From Clostridia bacterium (GTDB lineage: Bacteria > Bacillota > Clostridia > TANB77 > CAG-508), in assembly GCA_900758165.1 (NCBI GenBank), contig CAAEQN010000125.1:1-5193 (forward strand): 5,193 nucleotides of DNA. Reading direction: 5' to 3'. The notes under the pieces are model-generated. The model was given only the letters and a program-made list of their open reading frames with translations, made no database searches and had not been told where the DNA came from. Both the position numbers and the translations under genes were made by a program. Below are positions 1-5,193 of the stretch, piece by piece; the first letter of the stretch is position 1, and every line of letters begins with the position of its first letter.

Positions 1-639
1 GCATTTATAATTTATAAAATTATTGTTTCTCCAACTACAAATGTAGAACAAATAGAAGGTGTAAGAGTAAAAACAGACTACATACTAATGCTTACTCAAT
101 GTGTACTAGGTGTAATTGCATTTTTTTTACCTAATATGTTATCAAAAAAATTAAAGATAGTAATACCAACAAATATGTATATTGTTTACGTGTTATTTTT
201 ATGGGGAGCTGTATTCCTAGGAGAAGTAAGAAACTTTTATTATAGAGTACCACATTGGGATACTATACTTCATACTTGTAGTGGTGCAATGCTAGGAGCA
301 TTAGGATTTTCTTTTATTAATATTTTAAATAAACACGAAAAAGTGCATGTAGAATTAGCACCAATATTTGTTGCAATATTTGCTTTCGCTTTTGCAGTAT
401 CATTAGGTGTAATATGGGAAATATATGAATTTACATTTGATGGAATATTAGGATTAAACATGCAAAAGTTTGCATTAGAAAATGGCACACAGCTTGTTGG
501 AAGAGCAGCATTAGCAGATACAATGGAAGACCTAATAGTAGATTGTATAGGCGCATTTACAATGTCTACAATTGGATATATATCATTAAAATATAAAAAA
601 GGTTGGATAGAAAAATTATTAATAAAAATAAAAAAATAA
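1..639 (+). CDS. Polytopic membrane protein, DUF2238/YjdF-like, 5' end outside window
   Basis: This is a membrane protein of unknown function. The frame is open from base 1 (first codon GCA) to the TAA at 637-639, giving 212 visible residues. The ATG at 88 is internal: the 29 codons before it are uninterrupted and no ribosome binding site precedes it, so the real start lies upstream. Several hydrophobic segments are visible, at about residues 30-45, 60-75, 90-110, 120-140 and 180-195, and the C-terminus is very Lys-rich and probably cytosolic. Polar residues lie in or next to these segments: an HWDxxxH motif (His85, Trp86, Asp87, His91), WEIYEF with Glu140 and Glu143, then Asp147, and DTMEDLxxD (Asp173 to Asp181). 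This order of an H/D motif, a WE/YE motif and a DT-x-x-D motif resembles DUF2238/YjdF membrane proteins. The family call is from memory of the motif pattern and is tentative. A terminator follows the stop, so the gene is transcriptionally separate from the iron-uptake genes. Confidence 0.8.
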   Translation, partial: AFIIYKIIVSPTTNVEQIEGVRVKTDYILMLTQCVLGVIAFFLPNMLSKKLKIVIPTNMYIVYVLFLWGAVFLGEVRNFYYRVPHWDTILHTCSGAMLGALGFSFINILNKHEKVHVELAPIFVAIFAFAFAVSLGVIWEIYEFTFDGILGLNMQKFALENGTQLVGRAALADTMEDLIVDCIGAFTMSTIGYISLKYKKGWIEKLLIKIKK

Positions 640-664
640 TAGGGAAAACTCCCTTTATTTTTTT
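633..664 (+). terminator. Intrinsic terminator of the membrane-protein gene
   Basis: An AGGGA (641-645) / TCCCT (650-654) hairpin with a four-base loop starts just after the TAA stop. Skipping T640 as a bulge, the stem extends through A/T pairs between the A-rich 3' end of the gene (about 633-639) and the downstream T-rich strand. It is followed by a run that is almost all T (655-664). Stem, short loop and T-tract in this order are the hallmarks of a Rho-independent terminator. Because it partly overlaps the coding end, it clearly serves the upstream gene and separates it from feoA. Confidence 0.82.
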
Positions 665-676
665 GAAAATTATTCA
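664..676. promoter_or_regulatory. Imperfect palindrome, possible Fur-type operator upstream of feoA
   Basis: TGAAAATTATTCA is a 13-base dyad: five of its six arm pairs match around the central T670. Against the 7-1-7 Fur consensus (TGATAAT-N-ATTATCA), bases 664-678 match 6 of 7 in the left half and 4 of 7 in the right. It lies 45-57 bases before the feoA start, where repression by an Fe(II)-loaded regulator would be expected. In DNA this AT-rich, partial matches also arise by chance, and another metalloregulator such as a DtxR-type protein is not excluded. It is a candidate only. Confidence 0.3.
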
Positions 677-701
677 TACTTGTCCAGAAAGATAATATAT
701 T
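673..701 (+). promoter_or_regulatory. Weak sigma-A-like promoter candidate for the feo genes
   Basis: A promoter is expected here because a terminator lies just upstream and feoA just downstream. The best spaced pair is TTCATA (673-678, 4 of 6 to TTGACA), 17 bases, then TATATT (696-701, 5 of 6 to TATAAT). This would start transcription very close to the ribosome binding site. GATAAT at 691-696 is an alternative -10 giving a slightly longer leader, but it has no good -35. Both overlap or adjoin the palindrome at 664-676, which would suit repression. AT-rich sequence makes such matches cheap. Confidence 0.25.
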
Positions 702-720
702 TATACAAAGGAGAATACAA

Positions 721-969
721 ATGTTAAAAAAAGGGGAACACGCACATTTAAGTGATTTAAAAATAGGACAAAGAGCAAGAGTTTTAGGCTTGCATTTGGA
801 CAAACCAGAAGTAAGAAGACATTTATTAGATATGGGAATAACAAAAGGAACAGAAATTTTAATTAAAAAAATTGCACCAATGGGAGATCCTGTTGATATA
901 GAACTTAGAGGTTATGAGCTTTGCATTAGAAAAGAGGAAATGAAAAACATTGATGTGGAGGTACTATAA
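721..969 (+). CDS. feoA: FeoA, small SH3-like partner of the ferrous iron transporter FeoB
   Basis: This is a cytosolic accessory protein of the Feo system, needed for FeoB-mediated Fe(II) import in bacteria where it has been tested; its exact action on FeoB is unsettled. The 82-residue length is normal for a stand-alone FeoA. The family pattern is clear: LSDLKIGQRARV (residues 10-21) opens the SH3-like barrel, RRHLLDMGITKGTEI (32-46) is the signature helix-turn region, and IAPMGDPVDIELRGYELCIRK (51-71) holds the MGDP and the RGYELxIR strand that end the fold. The start is secure: AAAGGAG at 707-713 lies seven bases before the ATG. The stop TAA (967-969) shares its last A with the feoB ATG, indicating translational coupling and roughly matched synthesis. 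It is probably the first gene of the transcript, since a terminator precedes it. Confidence 0.96.
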   Translation: MLKKGEHAHLSDLKIGQRARVLGLHLDKPEVRRHLLDMGITKGTEILIKKIAPMGDPVDIELRGYELCIRKEEMKNIDVEVL

Positions 970-2126
970 TGAAAATTGCATTAGTAGGAAATCAAAACAG
1001 TGGTAAAACCACACTTTTTAATTTACTTACTGGAACAAATCAAAAAATAGGGAATTGGCCAGGTGTAACAATAGAAAGAAAAGTAGGGAAAATAAAAGAC
1101 CTAGGAGATGACCTAGTAGATTTACCCGGAATTTATTCGCTTAGTCCATATACTGTAGAAGAAGAGGTTTCAAGAAAATTTGTGTTAGAAGATAAGCCAG
1201 ACATAATAATAAATATAGTAGATGCTACATCAATAGAAAGAAGCCTATATCTTACTACACAGCTTATGGAATTAGATACAAAGGTTATAATAGCACTCAA
1301 TATGGCGGATAGATTAGAGAAAAAAGGAATACATATAGATAAAGAAAAACTAGCAAAGGAAATAGGAACAGATGTTGTAATTATATCTGCATTAAAAGCA
1401 ACTGGAATAGAGGAATTAAAAAATACAATAAAAAAATATAATAAGCAAAAAGTTAGAAGTAAAGAGATATTTAAGTCAGATATAGAAAATGAAATAATTA
1501 ACATAGAAAATGAATTAAAAGTGAATAGATTTATGGCAATAAAGATATTAGAGAATGACAAGCTATATCAAAGCTACCAAAAGGGAATTGTAAAAAATAG
1601 TAGGCAAAAGCTTGAAGAAACATACAAAATGGACATAGAAGAAATTATTGCAAATGCTAGGTATGAGTACATAGTTAAGATAAAAAATAAATCAACAACA
1701 ATAACACCAATAAAAGAAACTATGTCAGATAAATTAGATAAAATATTTTTAAATAAATTTTTAGCATTTCCTATATTTATAGTGATAATGTTTTTAGTAT
1801 ATTATTTGTCAGTAGGAGTGGTTGGAAGTTTTACTGTTGACTGGATTTCAGATTTGGTAAAAAATTTTGGAGAAATTGTAAGAGAAGGCTTAACAAATTT
1901 AGGTGCATCAGCATGGTCAACAAGTTTAGTTGTAGATGGAATAATTGCAGGAGTGGGAGCTGTTCTAGGTTTTGTGCCACAGCTAATTATATTATTTCTT
2001 TGCATATCAATATTAGAAACTACTGGATATATGTCCAGGGTAACATTTTTATTAGATAAGTTATTTAAAAAATTCGGTTTAAGTGGAGAAACTTTGGTGC
2101 CATTTATAGTTGGACTTCGGATGTAG
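969..2126 (+). CDS. feoB: FeoB N-terminal part: G domain, GDI-like helices, first membrane segments (frameshifted)
   Basis: FeoB is the cytoplasmic-membrane Fe(II) transporter, and its G-protein domain controls transport. In this 385-codon part all GTPase motifs are intact: G1 GNQNSGKT (residues 7-14), G2 in NWPGVT (29-34), G3 DLPG (51-54), G4 NMAD (111-114), and a G5-like SAL near 140. Helices resembling the guanine-dissociation-inhibitor region run from about 167 to 230 and close with the typical ARYEYIVKI. Membrane segments follow at about 264-284 and 325-349. The second lies in the first Gate domain, with the family motif FVPQLIILF and then ILETTGYMSR. GGAGG at 957-961 lies seven bases before the ATG, which overlaps the feoA stop by one base. 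The frame ends early at TAG 2124-2126, after PFIVG and three out-of-family residues (L, R, M), because of a one-base shift near 2115. Removing one base gives a continuous 657-residue FeoB, within or slightly below the usual size. Confidence 0.95.
   Translation: MKIALVGNQNSGKTTLFNLLTGTNQKIGNWPGVTIERKVGKIKDLGDDLVDLPGIYSLSPYTVEEEVSRKFVLEDKPDIIINIVDATSIERSLYLTTQLMELDTKVIIALNMADRLEKKGIHIDKEKLAKEIGTDVVIISALKATGIEELKNTIKKYNKQKVRSKEIFKSDIENEIINIENELKVNRFMAIKILENDKLYQSYQKGIVKNSRQKLEETYKMDIEEIIANARYEYIVKIKNKSTTITPIKETMSDKLDKIFLNKFLAFPIFIVIMFLVYYLSVGVVGSFTVDWISDLVKNFGEIVREGLTNLGASAWSTSLVVDGIIAGVGAVLGFVPQLIILFLCISILETTGYMSRVTFLLDKLFKKFGLSGETLVPFIVGLRM
2112..2126 (+). other. feoB: Frameshift site in feoB (one extra base at about 2115-2118)
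   Basis: The upstream frame reads GGA CTT CGG ATG TAG. The downstream FeoB sequence resumes one base later as TTC GGA TGT AGT GTA CCT (F-G-C-S-V-P after the shared frame change). Dropping C2115 restores V-G-F-G-C-S-V-P, the expected family motif; dropping a T of 2116-2117 or C2118 would give G-L-G-C instead. No residues are lost or duplicated on either side. The CGG codon in the broken frame is the only in-frame CGG I found in any gene of the window, where Arg is nearly always AGA. That fits an inserted base rather than a natural end of the gene. Confidence 0.93.
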
Positions 2127-2943
2127 TGTACCTGCAATAATGTCAACAAGAATAATAAAGGATAGCAAAGAAAGAGAATTATCTATAATGTTAACACCAT
2201 TTATACCATGTAGTGCAAAATTACCAATAATTGCAATGTTTACAGGATACTTTTTCGCAGATAAATCTGGAGTTGTTTCTGCATCATTATATTTTTTTGC
2301 AATAGCTATAATTTTAATATCTGCTATTATTATTAAAAAGTTATTTATGAAAGATAGTGGAACAGCATTTATATCTGAACTCCCAGAGTATAAATTGCCA
2401 AGTGTAAAATATGTAGCAAGGGATGTATTTGATAAAGTAAAAGAATTTATAAAAAGAGCAGGAACAATAATACTATTTTGTTCAGTAGTAATCTGGTTTT
2501 TACTATCATTCTCTTGGAAATTAGAATATGGGGTGGAAATAAAAGATAGCATTTTAGCAAGTATAGGAAATGCAATTTCATGGATATTCTACCCAATACT
2601 TGGAACATTTAGTTGGGAAGCATCTGTGTCAGCTGTGCAAGGATTAGTTGCAAAAGAACAAGTAATATCATCAATGAATATAATAGCAGGATTAAGTGAA
2701 GAAGTAGAAGAGGGAACCCTATTATTTAAATCAAGTGCATTTAATTTCTTTACTCCTGCAAGTGCATATGCATATATGGTATTTAATTTGTTTAGTGCAC
2801 CATGCTTTGGGGCAATAGGAGCTATGAGAAGAGAACTTGGTACAACCAGAAAAATGTTTAAAGCAATAGCTTTTCAAACAGGATTAGCCTGGATTTTGGC
2901 TAGTATAGTATTTAATGTAGGAACATTTATTGGTAATTTGTAA
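2116..2943 (+). CDS. feoB: FeoB C-terminal part: Gate domains and remaining membrane segments (frameshifted)
   Basis: This is the rest of the Fe(II) permease, continuing directly from the frameshift and ending at TAA 2941-2943. In repaired numbering (657 residues) it begins at the GFGCSVPA motif with Cys385, then TPFIPCSAKLP with Cys414, two residues conserved in the FeoB membrane domain. Further family landmarks are RDVFDKVKEFIKRAGTII (about 484-501) leading into a membrane helix, GLVAKE (558-563) and the FSAPCFGAIGAMRRE block with Cys612. The last helix, about 630-650, contains QTGLAWILAS. Hydrophobic segments also lie near 418-430 and 436-458. The protein ends about seven residues after the last helix, without a cytosolic tail. 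This half has no credible start of its own: neither the TTG at 2110 nor the ATG at 2140 has a ribosome binding site. If the frameshift is real it should not be made unless the ribosome changes frame. It is the 3' part of one gene, not a second transporter. Confidence 0.94.
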   Translation, partial: FGCSVPAIMSTRIIKDSKERELSIMLTPFIPCSAKLPIIAMFTGYFFADKSGVVSASLYFFAIAIILISAIIIKKLFMKDSGTAFISELPEYKLPSVKYVARDVFDKVKEFIKRAGTIILFCSVVIWFLLSFSWKLEYGVEIKDSILASIGNAISWIFYPILGTFSWEASVSAVQGLVAKEQVISSMNIIAGLSEEVEEGTLLFKSSAFNFFTPASAYAYMVFNLFSAPCFGAIGAMRRELGTTRKMFKAIAFQTGLAWILASIVFNVGTFIGNL

Positions 2944-2957
2944 AAAGGAGAGATTTT

Positions 2958-3104
2958 ATGAATTTTGTAGATTTTATTATTTTAGCAGTTGTTCTAGGAG
3001 CGTTAGGCATAATAGCATATTTTAATTTTATAAAAAAAGATAAAGATGTATGCTCAAAATGTGCATATAAAAGAGAAGGGTGCAATTGCGGAAAGAAAAA
3101 ATAA
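2958..3104 (+). CDS. FeoB-associated Cys-rich membrane protein, 48 residues
   Basis: This small protein has one N-terminal membrane helix (about residues 4-21, FVDFIILAVVLGALGIIA) followed by a basic, Cys-containing cytosolic or surface tail. The tail carries Cys32, Cys35, Cys42 and Cys44, a CxxC-x6-CxC arrangement suited to binding iron or another metal, and ends in GKKK. Length, layout and position fit the FeoB-associated Cys-rich membrane protein family (Pfam FeoB_associated) found next to feoB in many Bacillota. Its biochemical role is not established; a metal-handling or FeoC-like helper role for FeoB is inference from context. AAAGGAG at 2944-2950 directly abuts the feoB stop and lies seven bases before the ATG, so it is almost certainly co-transcribed with feoA and feoB. 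It is easily missed by gene callers with a length cut-off. Confidence 0.88.
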   Translation: MNFVDFIILAVVLGALGIIAYFNFIKKDKDVCSKCAYKREGCNCGKKK

Positions 3105-3116
3105 CAAATGTAAAAA

Positions 3117-3123
3117 GAAAGGA
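3117..3123 (+). promoter_or_regulatory. Ribosome binding site that decides the tex start
   Basis: GAAAGGA lies 12 bases before the ATG at 3136 and directly abuts an in-frame ATG at 3124. The nearer ATG is too close to be used with this site. The farther one is slightly more distant than usual but gives the family N-terminus (MDKIAEVIAQELGV). The 3136 start is therefore preferred. Confidence 0.6.
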
Positions 3124-3135
3124 ATGATATATATA

Positions 3136-5193
3136 ATGGATAAAATAGCAGAAGTTATAGCACAGGAATTAGGAGTAAAAGAGTTTCAAGTACAAAACAC
3201 GATTAAATTAATTGATGATGGGAATACAATTCCTTTTATTGCTCGTTATAGAAAGGAAGCAACAGGAGGATTAAGTGATGAAGTGTTAAGAAACTTAAAT
3301 GATAGATTAACATACTTAAGAAATTTAAATAAAAGAAAAGAAGAAATATCTAAATCAATAGAAGAACAAGGAAAGATGACAGATGAACTAAAAATTCAAA
3401 TAGAAAATGCAATTATACTTTCAGAAGTAGAAGATATTTATAGACCATATAAACAAAAAAAGAGGACAAGAGCTTCAATTGCAAAAGAAAAAGGGTTAGA
3501 GCCATTGGCTACAATTATATATTTGCAAACAGATAAAAGACCTGTCTTGGAAATTGCAAAAGAATTTATAAACGAAGAAAAGGGCGTAAACAATGAAGAA
3601 GAGGCACTTACAGGGGCAAAAGATATAATTGCAGAAAATATATCAGATGTGGCAGAATACAGAAAAAGAATAAAGCAAATGTGTTATAGAGAAGGTTTAA
3701 TAAAAACAAAAGCTACAAATGATGAAGAGAAATCTAGTTATGAAATGTACTATGATTTTTCAGAAAAAATTAATAGAATACCAAGTCATAGAATCCTTGC
3801 AATAAATAGAGGAGAAAAAGAAGACTTTTTAAAAGTAAAGTTAGAAAAGCCAGAAGACACTATAATAAATTATATAGAAAATGACATTATAAAAGGGAAT
3901 ACAGAATTTACAGATATTTTAAAAGAAACTATAAACGACAGTTTTAAAAGATTAATTGAGCCTTCAATAGATAGAGAAATTCGTTCAGACTTAACAGAAA
4001 AAGCAGAAGAACAAGCAATTAAAGTGTTTGGAAAAAATGCTAAACAATTATTATTAGGAAGTCCAATAAAAGGTCAAACAGTAATGGGATTTGACCCAGC
4101 ATATAGAACAGGATGCAAAATTGCTGTAATAGATGAAACAGGAAAAGTTTTAGATACTGCAACAATTTATCCAACAGCTCCACAAAATGATGTAGAAAAT
4201 AGCAAAAAGACTTTGTTAGACTTAATTAAAAAAGACAATATAAATATAATCGCAATAGGAAATGGAACAGCGTCAAGAGAATCAGAACAATTCGTTTCTG
4301 ATCTTATAAAAGAAGCAAGTAAAGATGTAAATTATGTAATAGTTAGCGAAGCAGGAGCCTCTGTATATTCTGCGTCAAAACTTGCAACAGAAGAATATCC
4401 AGATATAAACGTATCTATTAGAGGAGCAATATCAATAGCAAGAAGACTTCAAGATCCACTTGCAGAACTAGTAAAAATAGATCCAAAATCAATTGGAGTA
4501 GGGCAATATCAACATGATGTTAACCAAAAAAGACTTTCAGAAAGCTTAAGTGGAGTGGTAGAAGATAGCGTAAATAGTGTAGGTGTAGATGTAAACACAG
4601 CAACTCCATCACTTTTAACATATGTATCTGGACTAAACAATTCAATTAGTAAAAATATAGTTAAATACAGAGATGAAAATGGAAAATTTAAAAATAGAAA
4701 AGAGTTATTAAAAGTAGCAAAACTAGGGAAATCAGCATATGAGCAATGCGCAGGATTTATTAGAATATATGATGGAGATAATCCATTAGAAGTAACAGCA
4801 GTTCATCCAGAAAGCTATGAAATTGCAGAAAATTTATTAAAAGAAATTGGTTGCAAAAAACAAGACCTAAGAGATAAAGAAGGACTAAAAACAATAAAAG
4901 AAAAATTAGCAAATATTAATATAAAAGAAACAAGCAAAAAATTAAATACAAGTGAAATAACTTTAAAAGATATAATAGAAGAATTATCAAAACCAGGAAG
5001 AGATCCTAGAGAAGACATGCCAAAACAAATATTAAGGTCAGATGTTTTAAAATTTGAAGACCTAAAAGAAGGAATGGTATTAAACGGAACAGTAAGAAAT
5101 GTAATAGACTTTGGAGCATTTGTAGACATAGGAGTAAAACATGATGGATTAGTTCATATATCAGAAATGAGCAATAACTATGTAAAAAATCCA
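3136..5193 (+). CDS. tex: Tex, S1 RNA-binding domain protein (3' end outside window)
   Basis: Tex is a conserved cytosolic nucleic-acid-binding protein, related to eukaryotic Spt6 and linked to transcription or RNA metabolism; its precise job varies between species and is not settled. The frame is uninterrupted for 686 codons to the edge. The N-terminal helical Tex_N region spans about 1-200, with family motifs NTIPFIARYRKEATGGL (about 30-46) and LSEVEDIYRPYKQKKRTRA (about 95-113). The YqgF/RuvC-like domain starts near 316 with GFDPAYRTGCKIAV (Asp320) and includes GNGTASRE (376-382 region) and SEAGASVYSAS (404-414, Glu405). GQYQHDV (456-462) follows. Helix-hairpin-helix repeats run from about 476 to 560. 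The S1 domain begins near 642 (EGMVLNGTVRNV, then DFGAFVDIGV) and is cut at the window edge, leaving perhaps 30-100 residues unseen. It starts 31 bases after the Cys-rich gene with no terminator between, so read-through from the feo promoter is plausible. Confidence 0.96.
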   Translation, partial: MDKIAEVIAQELGVKEFQVQNTIKLIDDGNTIPFIARYRKEATGGLSDEVLRNLNDRLTYLRNLNKRKEEISKSIEEQGKMTDELKIQIENAIILSEVEDIYRPYKQKKRTRASIAKEKGLEPLATIIYLQTDKRPVLEIAKEFINEEKGVNNEEEALTGAKDIIAENISDVAEYRKRIKQMCYREGLIKTKATNDEEKSSYEMYYDFSEKINRIPSHRILAINRGEKEDFLKVKLEKPEDTIINYIENDIIKGNTEFTDILKETINDSFKRLIEPSIDREIRSDLTEKAEEQAIKVFGKNAKQLLLGSPIKGQTVMGFDPAYRTGCKIAVIDETGKVLDTATIYPTAPQNDVENSKKTLLDLIKKDNINIIAIGNGTASRESEQFVSDLIKEASKDVNYVIVSEAGASVYSASKLATEEYPDINVSIRGAISIARRLQDPLAELVKIDPKSIGVGQYQHDVNQKRLSESLSGVVEDSVNSVGVDVNTATPSLLTYVSGLNNSISKNIVKYRDENGKFKNRKELLKVAKLGKSAYEQCAGFIRIYDGDNPLEVTAVHPESYEIAENLLKEIGCKKQDLRDKEGLKTIKEKLANINIKETSKKLNTSEITLKDIIEELSKPGRDPREDMPKQILRSDVLKFEDLKEGMVLNGTVRNVIDFGAFVDIGVKHDGLVHISEMSNNYVKNP

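Noticed and set aside
88..90. ATG at 88 as the start of the first membrane-protein gene
   Set aside because: The frame is open for all 29 codons back to the window edge and no ribosome binding site precedes this ATG; the gene is 5'-partial.
270..803. Long open frames on the - strand (270-803, 1133-1561, 1802-2149, 2079-2552, 4815-5129)
   Set aside because: All lie opposite recognised genes; their translations are low-complexity, rich in I, F, N and S as expected for the complement of AT-rich coding sequence, with no recognisable domain.
2083..2112. Shine-Dalgarno-like GGAG upstream of the feoB frameshift as a recoding stimulator
   Set aside because: It lies over 20 bases upstream of the CTT codon, much farther than the few bases used in prfB-type +1 frameshifting.
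2110..2142. A separate gene starting at TTG 2110 or ATG 2140
   Set aside because: Its product begins in mid-FeoB at the GFGC motif and neither codon has a ribosome binding site; it is the 3' part of feoB.
3108..3113. ATG-TAA start-stop pair just before tex
   Set aside because: It could be a minimal upstream ORF, but no good ribosome binding site precedes it and such pairs are common by chance in AT-rich DNA.
3124..3126. In-frame ATG at 3124 as the tex start
   Set aside because: It abuts the AAAGGA sequence, leaving no spacing, and would add four residues (MIYI) not expected in Tex N-termini.

Overview
The window is very AT-rich. Its coding strand favours AGA, ATA and TTA codons, and its genes sit behind AAAGGAG/GGAGG-type ribosome binding sites. 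This points to a low-GC Bacillota, most likely a member of the Clostridia; the species cannot be named from the sequence. Every supported gene is on the + strand, and no stretch of more than about 100 bases lacks a gene.

Layout: (1) Bases 1-639 hold the 3' part of a gene for a polytopic membrane protein resembling the DUF2238/YjdF type. Its frame is open to the left edge, so the true start lies outside. It ends in a clear intrinsic terminator. (2) The 80-base gap at 640-720 carries that terminator, an imperfect palindrome that could be an iron-responsive operator, a weak promoter candidate and a strong ribosome binding site. (3) Bases 721-3104 are a ferrous-iron uptake cluster: feoA, feoB sharing one base with feoA, and a 48-residue FeoB-associated Cys-rich membrane protein. 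(4) Bases 3136-5193 hold almost all of tex, which runs off the right edge inside its C-terminal S1 domain.

FeoB is the Fe(II) permease with a cytosolic G-protein domain, FeoA is its small SH3-like partner, and the Cys-rich peptide is a membrane-anchored accessory found beside feoB in many Bacillota. Tex is a nucleic-acid-binding factor without a known role in iron uptake. It follows only 31 bases later with no visible terminator and may be read from the same transcript.

The main anomaly is a one-base frameshift in feoB near 2115-2118, exactly at the conserved GFGC-[ST/N]-VPA motif of the membrane domain. Both halves are otherwise intact and join perfectly when one base is removed. A sequencing/assembly error or a recent mutation is the simplest reading. 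Nothing here clearly amounts to a previously undescribed system.
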